Assembly (NCBI RefSeq): GCF_001905665.1
Contig: NZ_LIVX01000004.1
Coordinates: 271,498-335,497, forward strand
Source: Streptomyces sp. CB02261
Lineage (GTDB): Bacteria; Actinomycetota; Actinomycetes; Streptomycetales; Streptomycetaceae
Direction: 5' to 3'
DNA: 64,000 nucleotides
Below are positions 35,378-43,827 of the stretch, piece after piece (the stretch's first letter is position 1; the number at the start of each line of letters is the position of its first letter). Position numbers and translations under genes: made by a program. The notes below the pieces were generated by a model. That model was not told the origin of the DNA and made no database searches. It saw only the letters and a list, made by a program, of their open reading frames with translations.

Positions 35378-35412
35378 TTGCCTCTGAGGCAAGAAACTTG
35401 CCTCAGAGGCAC
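35378..35412 (+). promoter_or_regulatory. twin palindromic operators before the XRE/cupin gene
   Basis: TTGCCTCTGAGGCAA (35378-35392) is a perfect 15-bp palindrome. TTGCCTCAGAGGCAC (35398-35412) is a second copy with one mismatched arm base. Their centres are 20 bp apart, about two helical turns, so two dimers could bind the same DNA face. The second ends 20 bases before the start codon at 35433, so binding should block transcription or initiation. Autoregulation by the product is likely. Confidence 0.7.
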
Positions 35413-35432
35413 AATGCTGGCGCAATGGACGC

Positions 35433-36062
35433 ATGGACCACGTCCCCGGGGAGACCTCCCCGGAACCCGCCACTCCCGGCGCACTGCCGGACGTCGCCCC
35501 GCAGCTGCGCGGTCTGCGCCGCCGCAGGGGACTCACCCTGGAGGCCGCCGCCCAGCGGGCCGGCCTCTCGCCGGCCCACCTCTCGCGCCTGGAGACCGGG
35601 AACCGGCAGCCTTCGCTGCCGATGCTGCTCGCCCTCGCCCGGATCTACGGTACGACGGTCTCCGAGCTCCTCGGCGAGGCGCCGCCCGAGCGGGACCCCG
35701 TCGTCCGGGCGGACCGCTCCGAACCCGTCGAGGCCGACGGCTGGGTCTACCGCCAGGCGGGCGGGGCCGGGCGCGCCCTGCAGTGTCTGCGGGTCCACGT
35801 GCCGTACGCCACCCGGGCCGACATCGTGCGCGTCCACCCGGGGGAGGAGTGGATCCACGTCCTGGAGGGCCGGGTCCGGCTCGCGCTGGGTGACGCCGTG
35901 CACGTCCTCGACCCCGGCGACAGCGCGCACTTCGACTCGCTCACCCCGCACCGGATCGGGGCCGCCGGCCCCGCCGGTGCGGAGCTGCTGTTCGTCCACA
36001 CCCTGATGCAGAGTCCCGTGGCCGAGCTGTGCCTCGGCGACGAGACTCTTCACCGGCGCTGA
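35433..36062 (+). CDS. XRE-family regulator with C-terminal cupin domain
   Basis: A 209-residue protein. Residues 25-80 form an HTH_XRE domain (LRGLRRRRGLTLEAAAQRAGLSPAHLSRLETGNRQPSLPML). Residues about 125-205 form a cupin barrel (VHPGEEWIHVLEGRVRLALGDAVHVLDPGDSAHFDSLTPHRI) that may bind a small ligand. It lies directly after hpnO, with a pair of palindromes in its short leader, and is followed by a small membrane-protein gene. The same pair borders the hopanoid cluster in S. coelicolor as I recall it. Confidence 0.88.
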   Translation: MDHVPGETSPEPATPGALPDVAPQLRGLRRRRGLTLEAAAQRAGLSPAHLSRLETGNRQPSLPMLLALARIYGTTVSELLGEAPPERDPVVRADRSEPVEADGWVYRQAGGAGRALQCLRVHVPYATRADIVRVHPGEEWIHVLEGRVRLALGDAVHVLDPGDSAHFDSLTPHRIGAAGPAGAELLFVHTLMQSPVAELCLGDETLHRR

Positions 36063-36119
36063 TCCGCCGCGGCTCGCCCCTTCTCCGACAGCCCCCGACG
36101 TCCTTCCGAAAGGACCGAT

Positions 36120-36275
36120 ATGCCCGACAAGTCACGACCGGTCACCGGTGAGGAGCGCGGAGAGGGCAAGTTCCCCAAGGGGCTGGTCCTCCGCCTCTTC
36201 GCCTATCTGATCGCAGGCCACCTCTTCGCCGGCTTCCTCTACCTGCTGTTCGTGCTCGGCGGCCAGAACCAGTAG
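36120..36275 (+). CDS. 51-residue single-pass membrane protein (DUF6126-like)
   Basis: GAAAGGA precedes ATG 36120. The basic N-terminus (MPDKSRPVTGEERGEGKFPK) is followed by one long hydrophobic segment (LVLRLFAYLIAGHLFAGFLY and LLFVLGG) and a very short tail. Size, sequence style and position after an XRE/cupin regulator fit the DUF6126 family, named from memory. The gap to the regulator gene is 57 bases. The function is unknown; it may be the regulator's main target. Confidence 0.7.
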   Translation: MPDKSRPVTGEERGEGKFPKGLVLRLFAYLIAGHLFAGFLYLLFVLGGQNQ

Positions 36276-36284
36276 GCGGCGGGG

Positions 36285-37106
36285 TCACGCCTCGGTGAGC
36301 AGACGCTCCCGCAGGCGCTCCCGGGTCTCCGGGGCGAGCTTCAGGCCCTGCGCGAGGTAGGCGTCCACGGAACCCCAGGTCGCCTCGATCGTCTCGAAGG
36401 CGCCCCGCAGATACTCCACCCGCGCGTCGAAGAGCGGGCCCAGCAGCTCCATCACCTCGGGCGACATGGCGTCCGGGGCGGTGGAGCTGCGGCGCACCTT
36501 GTAGCGGCGGTGCGGCTCGTTCGACTTCACGTAGTCGGCCTCGATCGCCGCCCGCTCGACCCCGAGGGCGAGCAGGGTGATCGCGATGGAGAGCCCGGCG
36601 CGGTCCTTGCCGGCCGCGCAGTGCATCAGGGCGGGGAGGCTGTCCTCCGCCATGGCGTGCAGGATCCGGCTGTGCTCCGCGGTCCGCTCGACCACCATCT
36701 TCCGGTACGAGTCGGACATATTGGCGGCCGCCTTGCCGTCGCCCAGGATCTCCCGCAGCTGGGCGATGTCACCACCGCGGACCAGCTTCCAGAACTCCTT
36801 GCCGTCCGCCGGATCGTTGAGCGGTATGTTCACGTTCCGCACGCCGGGCAGCTCGACGTCGGCGCCCTCGACCTTCCGGTCGGCCTGGTTCCGGAAGTCG
36901 AAGACGGTGTGCAGTCCCAGCGAGTCGAGGAAGGCGGCGTCCGCCGCGGTCGCGTGCGCGAGGTGACCGCTGCGGAAGAGGCGCCCGGCGCGGACGGCGC
37001 GCCCGTCCGTCGTCGGCAGGCCGCCCACGTCCCGGAAGTTGCGGACCCCGGCCAGCTCGGGCTCGGTCATTTCGATGGGCGGGACCTGCGGCAGCTGCTG
37101 CGTCAC
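36285..37106 (-). CDS. tyrosine-protein phosphatase (Y_phosphatase3 type)
   Basis: A 273-residue protein from GTG 37106 with AGGAG in front. The phosphatase loop is HCAAGKDRAG (CX5R). The N-terminal motif GVRNFRDVGGLPTTDGRAVRAGRLFRSG and the Asp-containing segment NIPLNDPADG are typical of bacterial PTP families such as MptpB. It should dephosphorylate phosphotyrosine or a related phosphoester. It converges on the small membrane-protein gene with nine bases between and no terminator in that gap. Confidence 0.88.
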   Translation of the reverse strand: MTQQLPQVPPIEMTEPELAGVRNFRDVGGLPTTDGRAVRAGRLFRSGHLAHATAADAAFLDSLGLHTVFDFRNQADRKVEGADVELPGVRNVNIPLNDPADGKEFWKLVRGGDIAQLREILGDGKAAANMSDSYRKMVVERTAEHSRILHAMAEDSLPALMHCAAGKDRAGLSIAITLLALGVERAAIEADYVKSNEPHRRYKVRRSSTAPDAMSPEVMELLGPLFDARVEYLRGAFETIEATWGSVDAYLAQGLKLAPETRERLRERLLTEA

Positions 37107-37465
37107 GGATGCTCCTGATGGTCGACGGTCGGGTGCCCGAAGCGAGATCGGTTCCAGGGGCAATCATCCAGGCGGGACGGTGTCGGCGCACCCCCCTGGA
37201 CGGGAATGGGTGATCTGTCCGAATTAGGGCCTTCCGTATAACGCGCCCTGTTTACAGGCGAGATGGGTATCGGCGCGTGAGCAGGGTCATAAAGGTGACG
37301 GATCGTGGCCGACCGCCCGGACCAAATGCCGTACGTGAAAAGGACATCTCGGGACCGTCATCCACGGAGGGTGACCGGAATTCCGGCGGAAAAGGGAGGT
37401 CTGGAAAGCCGGTGGAAAACAGTGGCTTGTTCGTGCCGACCCCGCTCGTCTAGCGTCACCGTCAA
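37107..37465. other. intergenic region, no gene seen
   Basis: Divergent spacer between the phosphatase and the riboswitch. It is less GC-rich than its surroundings. TTGTTC (about 37428) and TAGCGT (about 37451) could be a weak promoter for the M23 gene, but the match is poor. Confidence 0.4.
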
Positions 37466-37647
37466 TCCGGTCGGACCGCCGAATCCTGCCACCGTCCGGA
37501 ATTCCCACTCATCCCATGTGTGGCAGGAGCGGGGGACCCAGGAAGTACGCCGGTCCCGCGACGCAGGACGGCTAGGGGTGAAGCCGCGCGACAGCGCGGC
37601 CGGGCATCTCCAGTCCGAACCCGACAGCTCACCTCGCAGGCGCCGGA
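37466..37647 (+). promoter_or_regulatory. c-di-AMP riboswitch (ydaO/yuaA type)
   Basis: The leader has the conserved elements of the actinobacterial ydaO class in order: GGGGGACCCAGG, GGGGTGAAGCC, a GC-rich hairpin (CCGCGC GACA GCGCGG, 37584-37599), and CCGAACCCGACAGCTCACCT followed by CGCAGGCG just before the ribosome site. TCCTGCCA (37484) pairs with TGGCAGGA (37521), and TCCGG (37466) with CCGGA (37643) as a closing stem. In Streptomyces this class controls cell-wall hydrolase genes, which fits the downstream gene. Ends are approximate. Confidence 0.82.
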
Positions 37648-37659
37648 GAGGAATTCGCC

Positions 37660-38655
37660 ATGCCCGCAACGGGTAAGCACCGCCGCACCAAGACCAACCG
37701 CCTGACCCGCGGCATCGCCGCCGCCGGTACGGGAGGCGCCGTCGTCGCCCTCCCGCTCCTCGGAGCCACCGGCGCCCACGCCGCCACCCCGGCCGCCGCC
37801 CCCGCGCAGGCCGTCACCGCCGCCGCCCTGGTGAAGGCCCCCGCCGCCGTCCAGGCCGCGCCCGCCGCCAAGGCCGCGCCGAAGACGTACTCCGTCGTGC
37901 CCGGCGACTACCTGTCGAAGATCGCCGCCGACCACCACCTCGCCGGCGGCTGGCAGAAGCTCTACGCCGACAACCGCCAGGTCGTGGGCGGGGACCCCTC
38001 GCTCATCCTGCCCGGCATGAAGCTCACGCTCGGCGCCAAGAACACCGCCAAGGCCGCCGCCCCCAAGAGCGCCGCGCCCAAGGCCAAGGCCAAGGCCGCC
38101 CCCGAGAGCGCCACGACCTCCTCGAAGAACGGCGACACCCCGCGGGCCTCCCGTGGCGGCGACCGCGTCGACGCCCCGGCCCCCGCGGCCCCGGCCGCCG
38201 ACTCCGGCTCCTCTGCGCAGTCCACCGACTCCGGCACCTCGGCCTCCTCCTCCGGCTGGGTCGCCCCGGTCGACGGCGGCGTCTCCACCCCGTACCGCGC
38301 CTCCGGCTCCATGTGGTCCTCCGGCTACCACACCGGTGCCGACTTCATCGCCTCCTCCGGTACCACCGTCCGCGCCGTCGGCGCCGGCACGGTCGTCTCG
38401 GCCGGCTACAGCGGCGCCTACGGCAACGAGGTCGTCATCCAGCACGCCGACGGCAACTACTCGCAGTACGCCCACCTCTCGTCCCTCTCCGTCTCCTCCG
38501 GCCAGACGGTCAGCGGGGGTCAGCAGATCGGCCTCTCCGGCTCCACCGGCAACTCCACCGGCCCGCACCTGCACTTCGAGATCCGCACCTCCCCGAGCTA
38601 CGGCTCCGACATCGACCCGCTGGGCTACCTGCGCCAGCACGGCGTCTCCATCTGA
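37660..38655 (+). CDS. secreted LysM and M23 peptidase (peptidoglycan endopeptidase)
   Basis: A 331-residue protein. Residues 1-42 are a signal peptide (basic start, then IAAAGTGGAVVALPLLGATGAHA). A LysM domain follows at about 70-125 (YSVVPGDYLSKIAADHHL), then an Ala/Ser-rich linker. The C-terminal M23 domain has HTGADFIASSGTTV with zinc ligands His and Asp, and HLHFEIR as HxH. It should cleave peptidoglycan cross-bridges outside the cell. Expression is probably controlled by the c-di-AMP riboswitch in its leader. Confidence 0.93.
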   Translation: MPATGKHRRTKTNRLTRGIAAAGTGGAVVALPLLGATGAHAATPAAAPAQAVTAAALVKAPAAVQAAPAAKAAPKTYSVVPGDYLSKIAADHHLAGGWQKLYADNRQVVGGDPSLILPGMKLTLGAKNTAKAAAPKSAAPKAKAKAAPESATTSSKNGDTPRASRGGDRVDAPAPAAPAADSGSSAQSTDSGTSASSSGWVAPVDGGVSTPYRASGSMWSSGYHTGADFIASSGTTVRAVGAGTVVSAGYSGAYGNEVVIQHADGNYSQYAHLSSLSVSSGQTVSGGQQIGLSGSTGNSTGPHLHFEIRTSPSYGSDIDPLGYLRQHGVSI

Positions 38656-38667
38656 CGCGTCAACTCC

Positions 38668-38701
38668 CGCGTGGCCCGGCACTCCTGTGCCGGGCCACGC
38701 G
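38668..38701 (+). terminator. hairpin terminator after the M23 gene
   Basis: Perfect 15-bp arms around a TCCT loop, 12 bases after the stop. Confidence 0.8.
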
Positions 38702-38816
38702 CGCGTCCCCCCTCTATTCCGGCTTGGCAAATTCTTTATCGGTGGCATATGTCACCCGGCGTCAACCCCTCCTTACGGTCGCGTAGGTCACACCCCGAAA
38801 GGAAGGATGTGGTCCC

Positions 38817-39611
38817 GTGGCAGACGATTCGAGATCAAGAGACAAGAACGCATTCGGGTCGTACGCGGCGATCGGTGACAGCTTCACCGAGGGCGTCGGA
38901 GACCCCGGCCCCGACGGGACGTACGTCGGCTGGGCGGACCGCTTCGCGGTCCTGCTCGCCGACCAGCTGCCGGAGCACGACGCCTTCCGCTACGCCAACC
39001 TGGCCGTACGCGGGCGCCTCCTCGACCAGATCGTGGCGGAACAGGTCCCCCGGGCGAAGGAACTCGCCCCCGACCTGGTGACCTTCTGCGCCGGCGGCAA
39101 CGACATCATCCGCCCCGGCACGGACCCCGACGACGTGGCCGAGCGCTTCGAGCGCGCCGTCGCCGAACTGACCTCCGCCGTCGGCACCGTCATGGTGACC
39201 ACCGGCTTCGACACCCGTGACGTGCCCGTGCTCAGGCACCTGCGCGGCAAGATCGCCACCTACACCGCCCACGTCCGGGCCATCGCCGACCGCTACGACT
39301 GCCCGGTCCTCGACCTGTGGTCCCTCAGGTCGGTGCAGGACCGGCGCGCCTGGGACAGCGACCGGCTGCACCTCTCCGCCGAGGGGCACACCCGGGTCGC
39401 CCTCCGCGCCGCCCAGGTCCTCGGCCTGCCGGTGCCGGCCGACCCGGACCAGGCCTGGCCGCCGGTACCCCCGCGCGGCACGCTGGAGGTACGCCGCGAC
39501 GACATCAACTGGGCGAAGGAGTACCTCGTGCCGTGGATCGGACGCCGGCTGCGCGGCGAGAGCTCCGGCGACCACGTCGCGGCCAAGCGCCCCGACCTCA
39601 TGCCCCTCTGA
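38817..39611 (+). CDS. SGNH/GDSL hydrolase
   Basis: A 264-residue protein from GTG 38817 with AAAGGAAGGA upstream. Block I is AIGDSFTEGVGD (Ser nucleophile), block III CAGGNDIIRPG (Asn), block V SDRLHLSAEGH (Asp and His). No signal peptide is visible, so it should be a cytosolic esterase or lipase. The 3' end overlaps the last gene of the opposite-strand STM operon by 14 bases. Confidence 0.9.
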   Translation: MADDSRSRDKNAFGSYAAIGDSFTEGVGDPGPDGTYVGWADRFAVLLADQLPEHDAFRYANLAVRGRLLDQIVAEQVPRAKELAPDLVTFCAGGNDIIRPGTDPDDVAERFERAVAELTSAVGTVMVTTGFDTRDVPVLRHLRGKIATYTAHVRAIADRYDCPVLDLWSLRSVQDRRAWDSDRLHLSAEGHTRVALRAAQVLGLPVPADPDQAWPPVPPRGTLEVRRDDINWAKEYLVPWIGRRLRGESSGDHVAAKRPDLMPL

Positions 39612-40488
39612 GGAGCGACGGGCCGCCGGCCGGGATCCGCTCCAGGACCCCGCCGGCGAACACGTCGTACAGCGGCAGCGTCTCCAGGTGCACATAGCCG
39701 ATGTGGCAGTCGCAGACGGCCAGGGGACAGGCCCGGGGACGCAGCGCGGCCCGGTACGAACCGTCGTACAGGTTCCCCAGCTCGGCCTTGACGAAGTGAC
39801 AGCGCCGCACCGTCCCCTCGCCGTCCACCGAGATCACCGACTCCCCGGTCCGGCAGGGAAGCCCGGCCGAGCGGTGCGGATGGCGGCTGTACGGGAACAG
39901 CGGATCGATCGCCGTCCACATCCCCGCCTCCGCGTCGGTGTACGTGTGCCCCTCCGCCGCGTTCACCCAGAGGTAGACGTGCGGCGGCAGCTCGGCCCGC
40001 AGCCGCCGGGCGTGCTCCGTGTGCTCGGGCAGACCGACCACGCCGACACTGAACCGGACGCCCCGCTCCGTCAGTTCCCCGCACTTGGCGAGGAAGCGCT
40101 CGTACGGCGTCTGCCCGGGGTGGTACGTGCACCAGAGCGCGACCCGCTCCGGGTCCGCCTCCGCCAGCCACTCGGTCCGGCAGCTCAGATTGGTCTGGAT
40201 CGCCACCCGCTCGACCTGCGGAAGCCGGGACAGGTCGACCAGCGCCCGCCGGTACCAGGAGCGCACCAGGCCCTCGCCCCACGGCGTGAAGAGGATCCGC
40301 AGCCGGTCACCGGTCTGCCCGGCGGCCCACCCGGTGAACCGGTCGAGGGCGGCCCGGTCCGCCCGCAACTGCTCACGGCTGTCCCGGCGCTTGGCGAAGG
40401 GGCAGTACGGGCAGTCGAAGTCGCAGGACGACAGCGGCCCCCGGTAGAGCAGCGTCAGATCCATGCCCGCGGCAGCGGTCGGCTCCAT
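39598..40488 (-). CDS. STM4011 family radical SAM protein
   Basis: A 296-residue protein from ATG 40488. The radical SAM cluster motif is CDFDCPYC (C22, C26, C29), followed by a short barrel (RILFTPWGEGLVRSWYRRAL, ERVAIQTNLSC). The C-terminal part has a second Cys set (VRRCHFVKAELGNLYDGSYR, then ACPLAVCDCHIGYVH), similar to SPASM/twitch auxiliary-cluster domains. It is the last of five overlapping minus-strand genes and starts nine bases after the STM4012-type stop. The reaction is unknown; an auxiliary cluster suggests peptide or protein modification. Confidence 0.85.
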   Translation of the reverse strand: MEPTAAAGMDLTLLYRGPLSSCDFDCPYCPFAKRRDSREQLRADRAALDRFTGWAAGQTGDRLRILFTPWGEGLVRSWYRRALVDLSRLPQVERVAIQTNLSCRTEWLAEADPERVALWCTYHPGQTPYERFLAKCGELTERGVRFSVGVVGLPEHTEHARRLRAELPPHVYLWVNAAEGHTYTDAEAGMWTAIDPLFPYSRHPHRSAGLPCRTGESVISVDGEGTVRRCHFVKAELGNLYDGSYRAALRPRACPLAVCDCHIGYVHLETLPLYDVFAGGVLERIPAGGPSLLRGA

Positions 40489-40496
40489 CCCCGTCC

Positions 40497-41837
40497 CTAC
40501 TTCGGCTCGTACGCGGCCATCGCGGCCCGCACCGAGGGGGAGAACAGCTCGGGACCGAGTCCGTCCGAGTACGACAGTCCCTCCGGCGAGAGCCGCAGGA
40601 GCCCCTCGGGCGCCTCCGGGTCCAGCCAGCCGAAGGACTCGAACCGGCCCAGTTCCTCGGGGAAGTCCGCGAACGGCGAGGACCCGAACCGCTCCTCGTA
40701 CCCCGCGACCGGCATGCCCTCCGCCTGGAGCAGCGACTGCAGCAGATGACGGCGGCGGGCCTCCCCGGCGTCCACCCACCGGCCCACCTCCACCCGCGAG
40801 AAGTCGGTGGTCTCCGTGTACGAGTCGATGATCGAGCGGATCTCCCTCATGTCGACCGCGTAGTCGAACGAGTAGTGGAGGGCCGAGGTGTACGAACGGG
40901 CCCCGCAGCCCAGGCCGATCATCCCGTCCGTCTGGCAGGCGTGGTCGTCGGGGCCCAGCGGCGGGGCGTCCGCCCGCCGGAACATCCGCATGGACACCTG
41001 CTCGTATCCGTGCGCGAGGAGATGGTCCCGGCCGTGCCGGTACAGCCGCAGCCGCTGCTCGTCCCACTCCCGGTCGGCCCGTCTCCGGTCGGCGGGGGAG
41101 ATCCGGCCGAGACCGGTGAGGGGACGCACGTACAGCGGGTACAGGTACAGCTCCTCGGGCCGCCAGGCGAGAGCCGCGTCGAGCGAGGAGCGCCAGGACC
41201 GCTCGGTCTGACCGTCGATCCCGTAGATCAGGTCGATGTTGAGCACCGGGACGCCCGTGTCCCGGATGCGGCCGAGCGCCGCCTCGACGTCCGCCCGCCG
41301 CTGCGGCCGGACGGCCGCCCGCGCCTCGGCGTCCACGAAGCTCTGCACCCCGATGCTCAGCCGGGTCGCGCCCCGCTCGGCGAGGACCGCGAGGCGGTCG
41401 GCGGTCGCCGTCGCGGGCGAGGTCTCCACCGACAGCGGCACCGCCCGGAGATCGACCCCCGTCCGCTTCTCGGCGATGTCGCAGAGCCGCTCCAGCTCGT
41501 CGGCCGTGAGGAAGGTGGGCGTACCCCCGCCGAACGCGGCCGTCGCGAACCGCACCGGCGCCTCGTTCCCGAGGGCCTCGCGCACGGCGGTGGCCTGACG
41601 GTCGAGGGCGTCGAGGTAGCGGCCTGTCAGCTCGTCGGGGGCGCCGATCCGGGTGAACAGGTTGCAGAAGCCGCAGCGGACCTCGCAGAACGGTATGTGC
41701 GCGTAGAGGGAGAGCGCGTCCTTCGGCTCCCCGGCCCAGAGCGCGACCAGCTCAGGGCGCTCGGGAAGCGGGCGGTAGGCTGTCTTGTGCGGGTACGCGT
41801 AGACGTAGCTGCGGTACGGGCGGATGACGTCGCTCAC
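40497..41837 (-). CDS. STM4012 family radical SAM protein (HemN-like)
   Basis: A 446-residue protein from GTG 41837, which overlaps the preceding stop (GTGA). HIPFCEVRCGFC holds the cluster cysteines C51, C55 and C58. GGGTPTFLTADEL and RLSIGVQSFVDAEARAAVRP are the SAM-binding segments of the HemN/HemW group. The C-terminal winged-helix-like part (LLQAEGMPVAGYEERFG) resembles the HemN C-domain. It is not a true HemN, because it lies in the STM operon. The reaction is unknown. Confidence 0.87.
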   Translation of the reverse strand: MSDVIRPYRSYVYAYPHKTAYRPLPERPELVALWAGEPKDALSLYAHIPFCEVRCGFCNLFTRIGAPDELTGRYLDALDRQATAVREALGNEAPVRFATAAFGGGTPTFLTADELERLCDIAEKRTGVDLRAVPLSVETSPATATADRLAVLAERGATRLSIGVQSFVDAEARAAVRPQRRADVEAALGRIRDTGVPVLNIDLIYGIDGQTERSWRSSLDAALAWRPEELYLYPLYVRPLTGLGRISPADRRRADREWDEQRLRLYRHGRDHLLAHGYEQVSMRMFRRADAPPLGPDDHACQTDGMIGLGCGARSYTSALHYSFDYAVDMREIRSIIDSYTETTDFSRVEVGRWVDAGEARRRHLLQSLLQAEGMPVAGYEERFGSSPFADFPEELGRFESFGWLDPEAPEGLLRLSPEGLSYSDGLGPELFSPSVRAAMAAYEPK

Positions 41838-42673
41838 GCCTGGACCTCCCGCTCCGGGCCCGCCAGCACGAACTGCGCGTACGGGACGGTCCACACGACC
41901 TCGTGACCGATCCGGTGCCCGGTGTGTCCGTCCTCCCCGTACGCGGTGCCGTGGTCGGAGCAGACGATCGCGAAGCAGGGACGACGGCTGCTCATCGCGG
42001 CGAAGAGCCGGCCGATGTGCCGGTCGACGTACTCCAGGGCCGCCGCGTGGGTGGCCCGGGAGTCACCCGCCTCACGGGTCGCCCCCGGCAGATGGAACCA
42101 GTTGGGCTGGTGCAGGGCCGACACGTTGACGAAGAGGAAGAGCCGGCGCCCGTGGGGCAGCCCGGCCACGACCTCCTCCGCCCGCGCGACCTGCGACGCG
42201 AAGGAGGTGGGCGAGGCGACGCCGAAGGCGGGCTCCCAGTGGCTCTCCTGGAACAGTCCGGGCAGCACGGCGCCGAGGGGCGGCTGCTTGTCGAAGAAAC
42301 CGACGCCGCCGATGCAGACCGTCCGGTAGCCCTCGCCGGCGAGGGCCGACACCAGGTCGGGGGTCTCGTGGACGAAGGTGCCGCCGGCGGTCGACTCGCT
42401 GCCCGCGAACCGGGCCGCGAACAGGCGTGGGTGGGGCCCGGGCGCGGCCGGGGTCGGCAGGAAGCCCGCGAAGATCGCCTGATGGGAGGCGTAGGTGAAG
42501 CTGCCCGGGGCGTGTCGCCGCTCCCAGACACCACCGGGCAGATGACGGGCCAGGTTCGGGATGCGGCCCTCGGCCGCCAGCTCCACCGCCACGTCGTACC
42601 GCAGCGTGTCGAGGGTGACCAGAAGCAGGTCGTGGCTGCCGACGATCGCGTTCATGTCGGGCTGCTGGTTCAC
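41834..42673 (-). CDS. STM4013 family protein (alkaline phosphatase/sulfatase fold)
   Basis: A 279-residue protein from GTG 42673, overlapping the STM4014 stop. DLLLVTLDTLRYDV matches the N-terminal metal-binding strand of sulfatases, and VCSDHGTAYGEDGHTGH supplies the Asp-His metal ligands. The Cys/Ser-x-Pro-x-Arg nucleophile motif of sulfatases is missing; the matching place reads SFTYASHQAIFAGFLPT. It may therefore be a phosphodiesterase-, phosphatase- or mutase-type member with a Ser or Thr nucleophile. No signal peptide is seen. Confidence 0.82.
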   Translation of the reverse strand: MNQQPDMNAIVGSHDLLLVTLDTLRYDVAVELAAEGRIPNLARHLPGGVWERRHAPGSFTYASHQAIFAGFLPTPAAPGPHPRLFAARFAGSESTAGGTFVHETPDLVSALAGEGYRTVCIGGVGFFDKQPPLGAVLPGLFQESHWEPAFGVASPTSFASQVARAEEVVAGLPHGRRLFLFVNVSALHQPNWFHLPGATREAGDSRATHAAALEYVDRHIGRLFAAMSSRRPCFAIVCSDHGTAYGEDGHTGHRIGHEVVWTVPYAQFVLAGPEREVQA

Positions 42674-43827
42674 GTGGTGCTCGTTCCTGTGCTGCGGAGG
42701 GTAGGGCCGGGCGGCGGGGGCGTCAGGGTCCCGGGGAACTGCGCGGCGACCTGCGCCGCGTACGTATCGAGGCCCTCGGCGCCACTGCCGGGCAGGCCCG
42801 TGAGGCCCGGCAGCAGATCACCGAAGGCGTTGACCTCGGCGACGGCGAAGCGGCGCCAGCCCGTGGCCGGTAGCAGATCGACGCCGACGCACCGGGTGCC
42901 GGGGAACACGGCGGCGGCCCGCTCGCACACGTCGAGCGCGTCGGACCACCGCCCGCCCGCCGCGCTGATCGCGGCCCGGGCCGCGTCCAGATCGCCCCGG
43001 ACCCCGCCCAGATGCAGATTGGTCATGGGGGAGCGGCTGGTGCGGAGCACGGCGTGGGTGGCTCGTCCGTCGATCACCACCACTCGCAGATCGGCCGCCC
43101 GGCCGTCCTGGGAGGCCTTGGGCAGCCAGCGCTCGACGTGCAGACCGTCGGGCGCGAGGGCGTCCACGAGCGCGGCGACCTCGGGCTCGCCCGTGTACCG
43201 CCGCACCCGCAGGGAGTTGTGGAGGCGCCCGCCCGGTCCGCGCTCCACCGAGGTGGTGGCCTGGACCCGGCCCGCGCCGTCGCTCTCCACGGCGAGCACC
43301 CCCGACGCGGAGGAACCGTGCGCGAGCTTCACGAAGAACCGGCGCAGACCGGCCTCGGCGGTCAGCGAGCGGACGTCCTCCCAGCCGCGCACCACCGGCG
43401 CGGACGGCCCGGAGGTCGGGGAGTCGGGCACCGGGACGCCCGCCGCGCGCAGCAGACCGTGGCTCAGCCGCTTGTCGAACAGGTACGCCAGTTCGGCGGG
43501 ATCGTCGACGAGCGCGGCGCCCGCCTCGGCGACCGTCCCGGCGAGACCCGCCACGGCCGCGACGAACCGCTCGTACCAGCGGCCGGAGCCCTCGACCCGG
43601 GACGGATCGTCGACGCCCCGGAGCAGCCTGTCGGCCTCGGGGTCCTCGCCGGGCGAGTCCAGACGCACGGTCTCACCCGCAGTGAACCGCGCGCCGCCGC
43701 GCAGCACATCGGACCAGGACACCACCCGCGCCTCGGGCAGCCCGGCGGTCCGCAGCGCGTCCTGGAAGAACGCGACACGGCGGCCCGACGGAGCGCCGAC
43801 GACGACGAGACGCGGGGCCGCGGTCAT
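42670..43827 (-). CDS. STM4014 family ATP-grasp-like protein
   Basis: A 385-residue protein. ATP-grasp elements in order: a Lys in RRFFVKLAHGSSASGV (about residue 166), DLRVVVIDGRATHAVLRTSR, the loop SPMTNLHLGGVRGD and the metal-binding AVAEVNAFGD near residue 335. This order is like RimK-type ligases that form amide bonds using ATP. The N-terminal domain (RLVVVGAPSGRRVAFFQDAL) is Rossmann-like. Its start overlaps the STM4015-type stop (ATGA). The Pro/Thr-rich tail ends at 42670. Confidence 0.82.
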   Translation of the reverse strand: MTAAPRLVVVGAPSGRRVAFFQDALRTAGLPEARVVSWSDVLRGGARFTAGETVRLDSPGEDPEADRLLRGVDDPSRVEGSGRWYERFVAAVAGLAGTVAEAGAALVDDPAELAYLFDKRLSHGLLRAAGVPVPDSPTSGPSAPVVRGWEDVRSLTAEAGLRRFFVKLAHGSSASGVLAVESDGAGRVQATTSVERGPGGRLHNSLRVRRYTGEPEVAALVDALAPDGLHVERWLPKASQDGRAADLRVVVIDGRATHAVLRTSRSPMTNLHLGGVRGDLDAARAAISAAGGRWSDALDVCERAAAVFPGTRCVGVDLLPATGWRRFAVAEVNAFGDLLPGLTGLPGSGAEGLDTYAAQVAAQFPGTLTPPPPGPTLRSTGTSTT

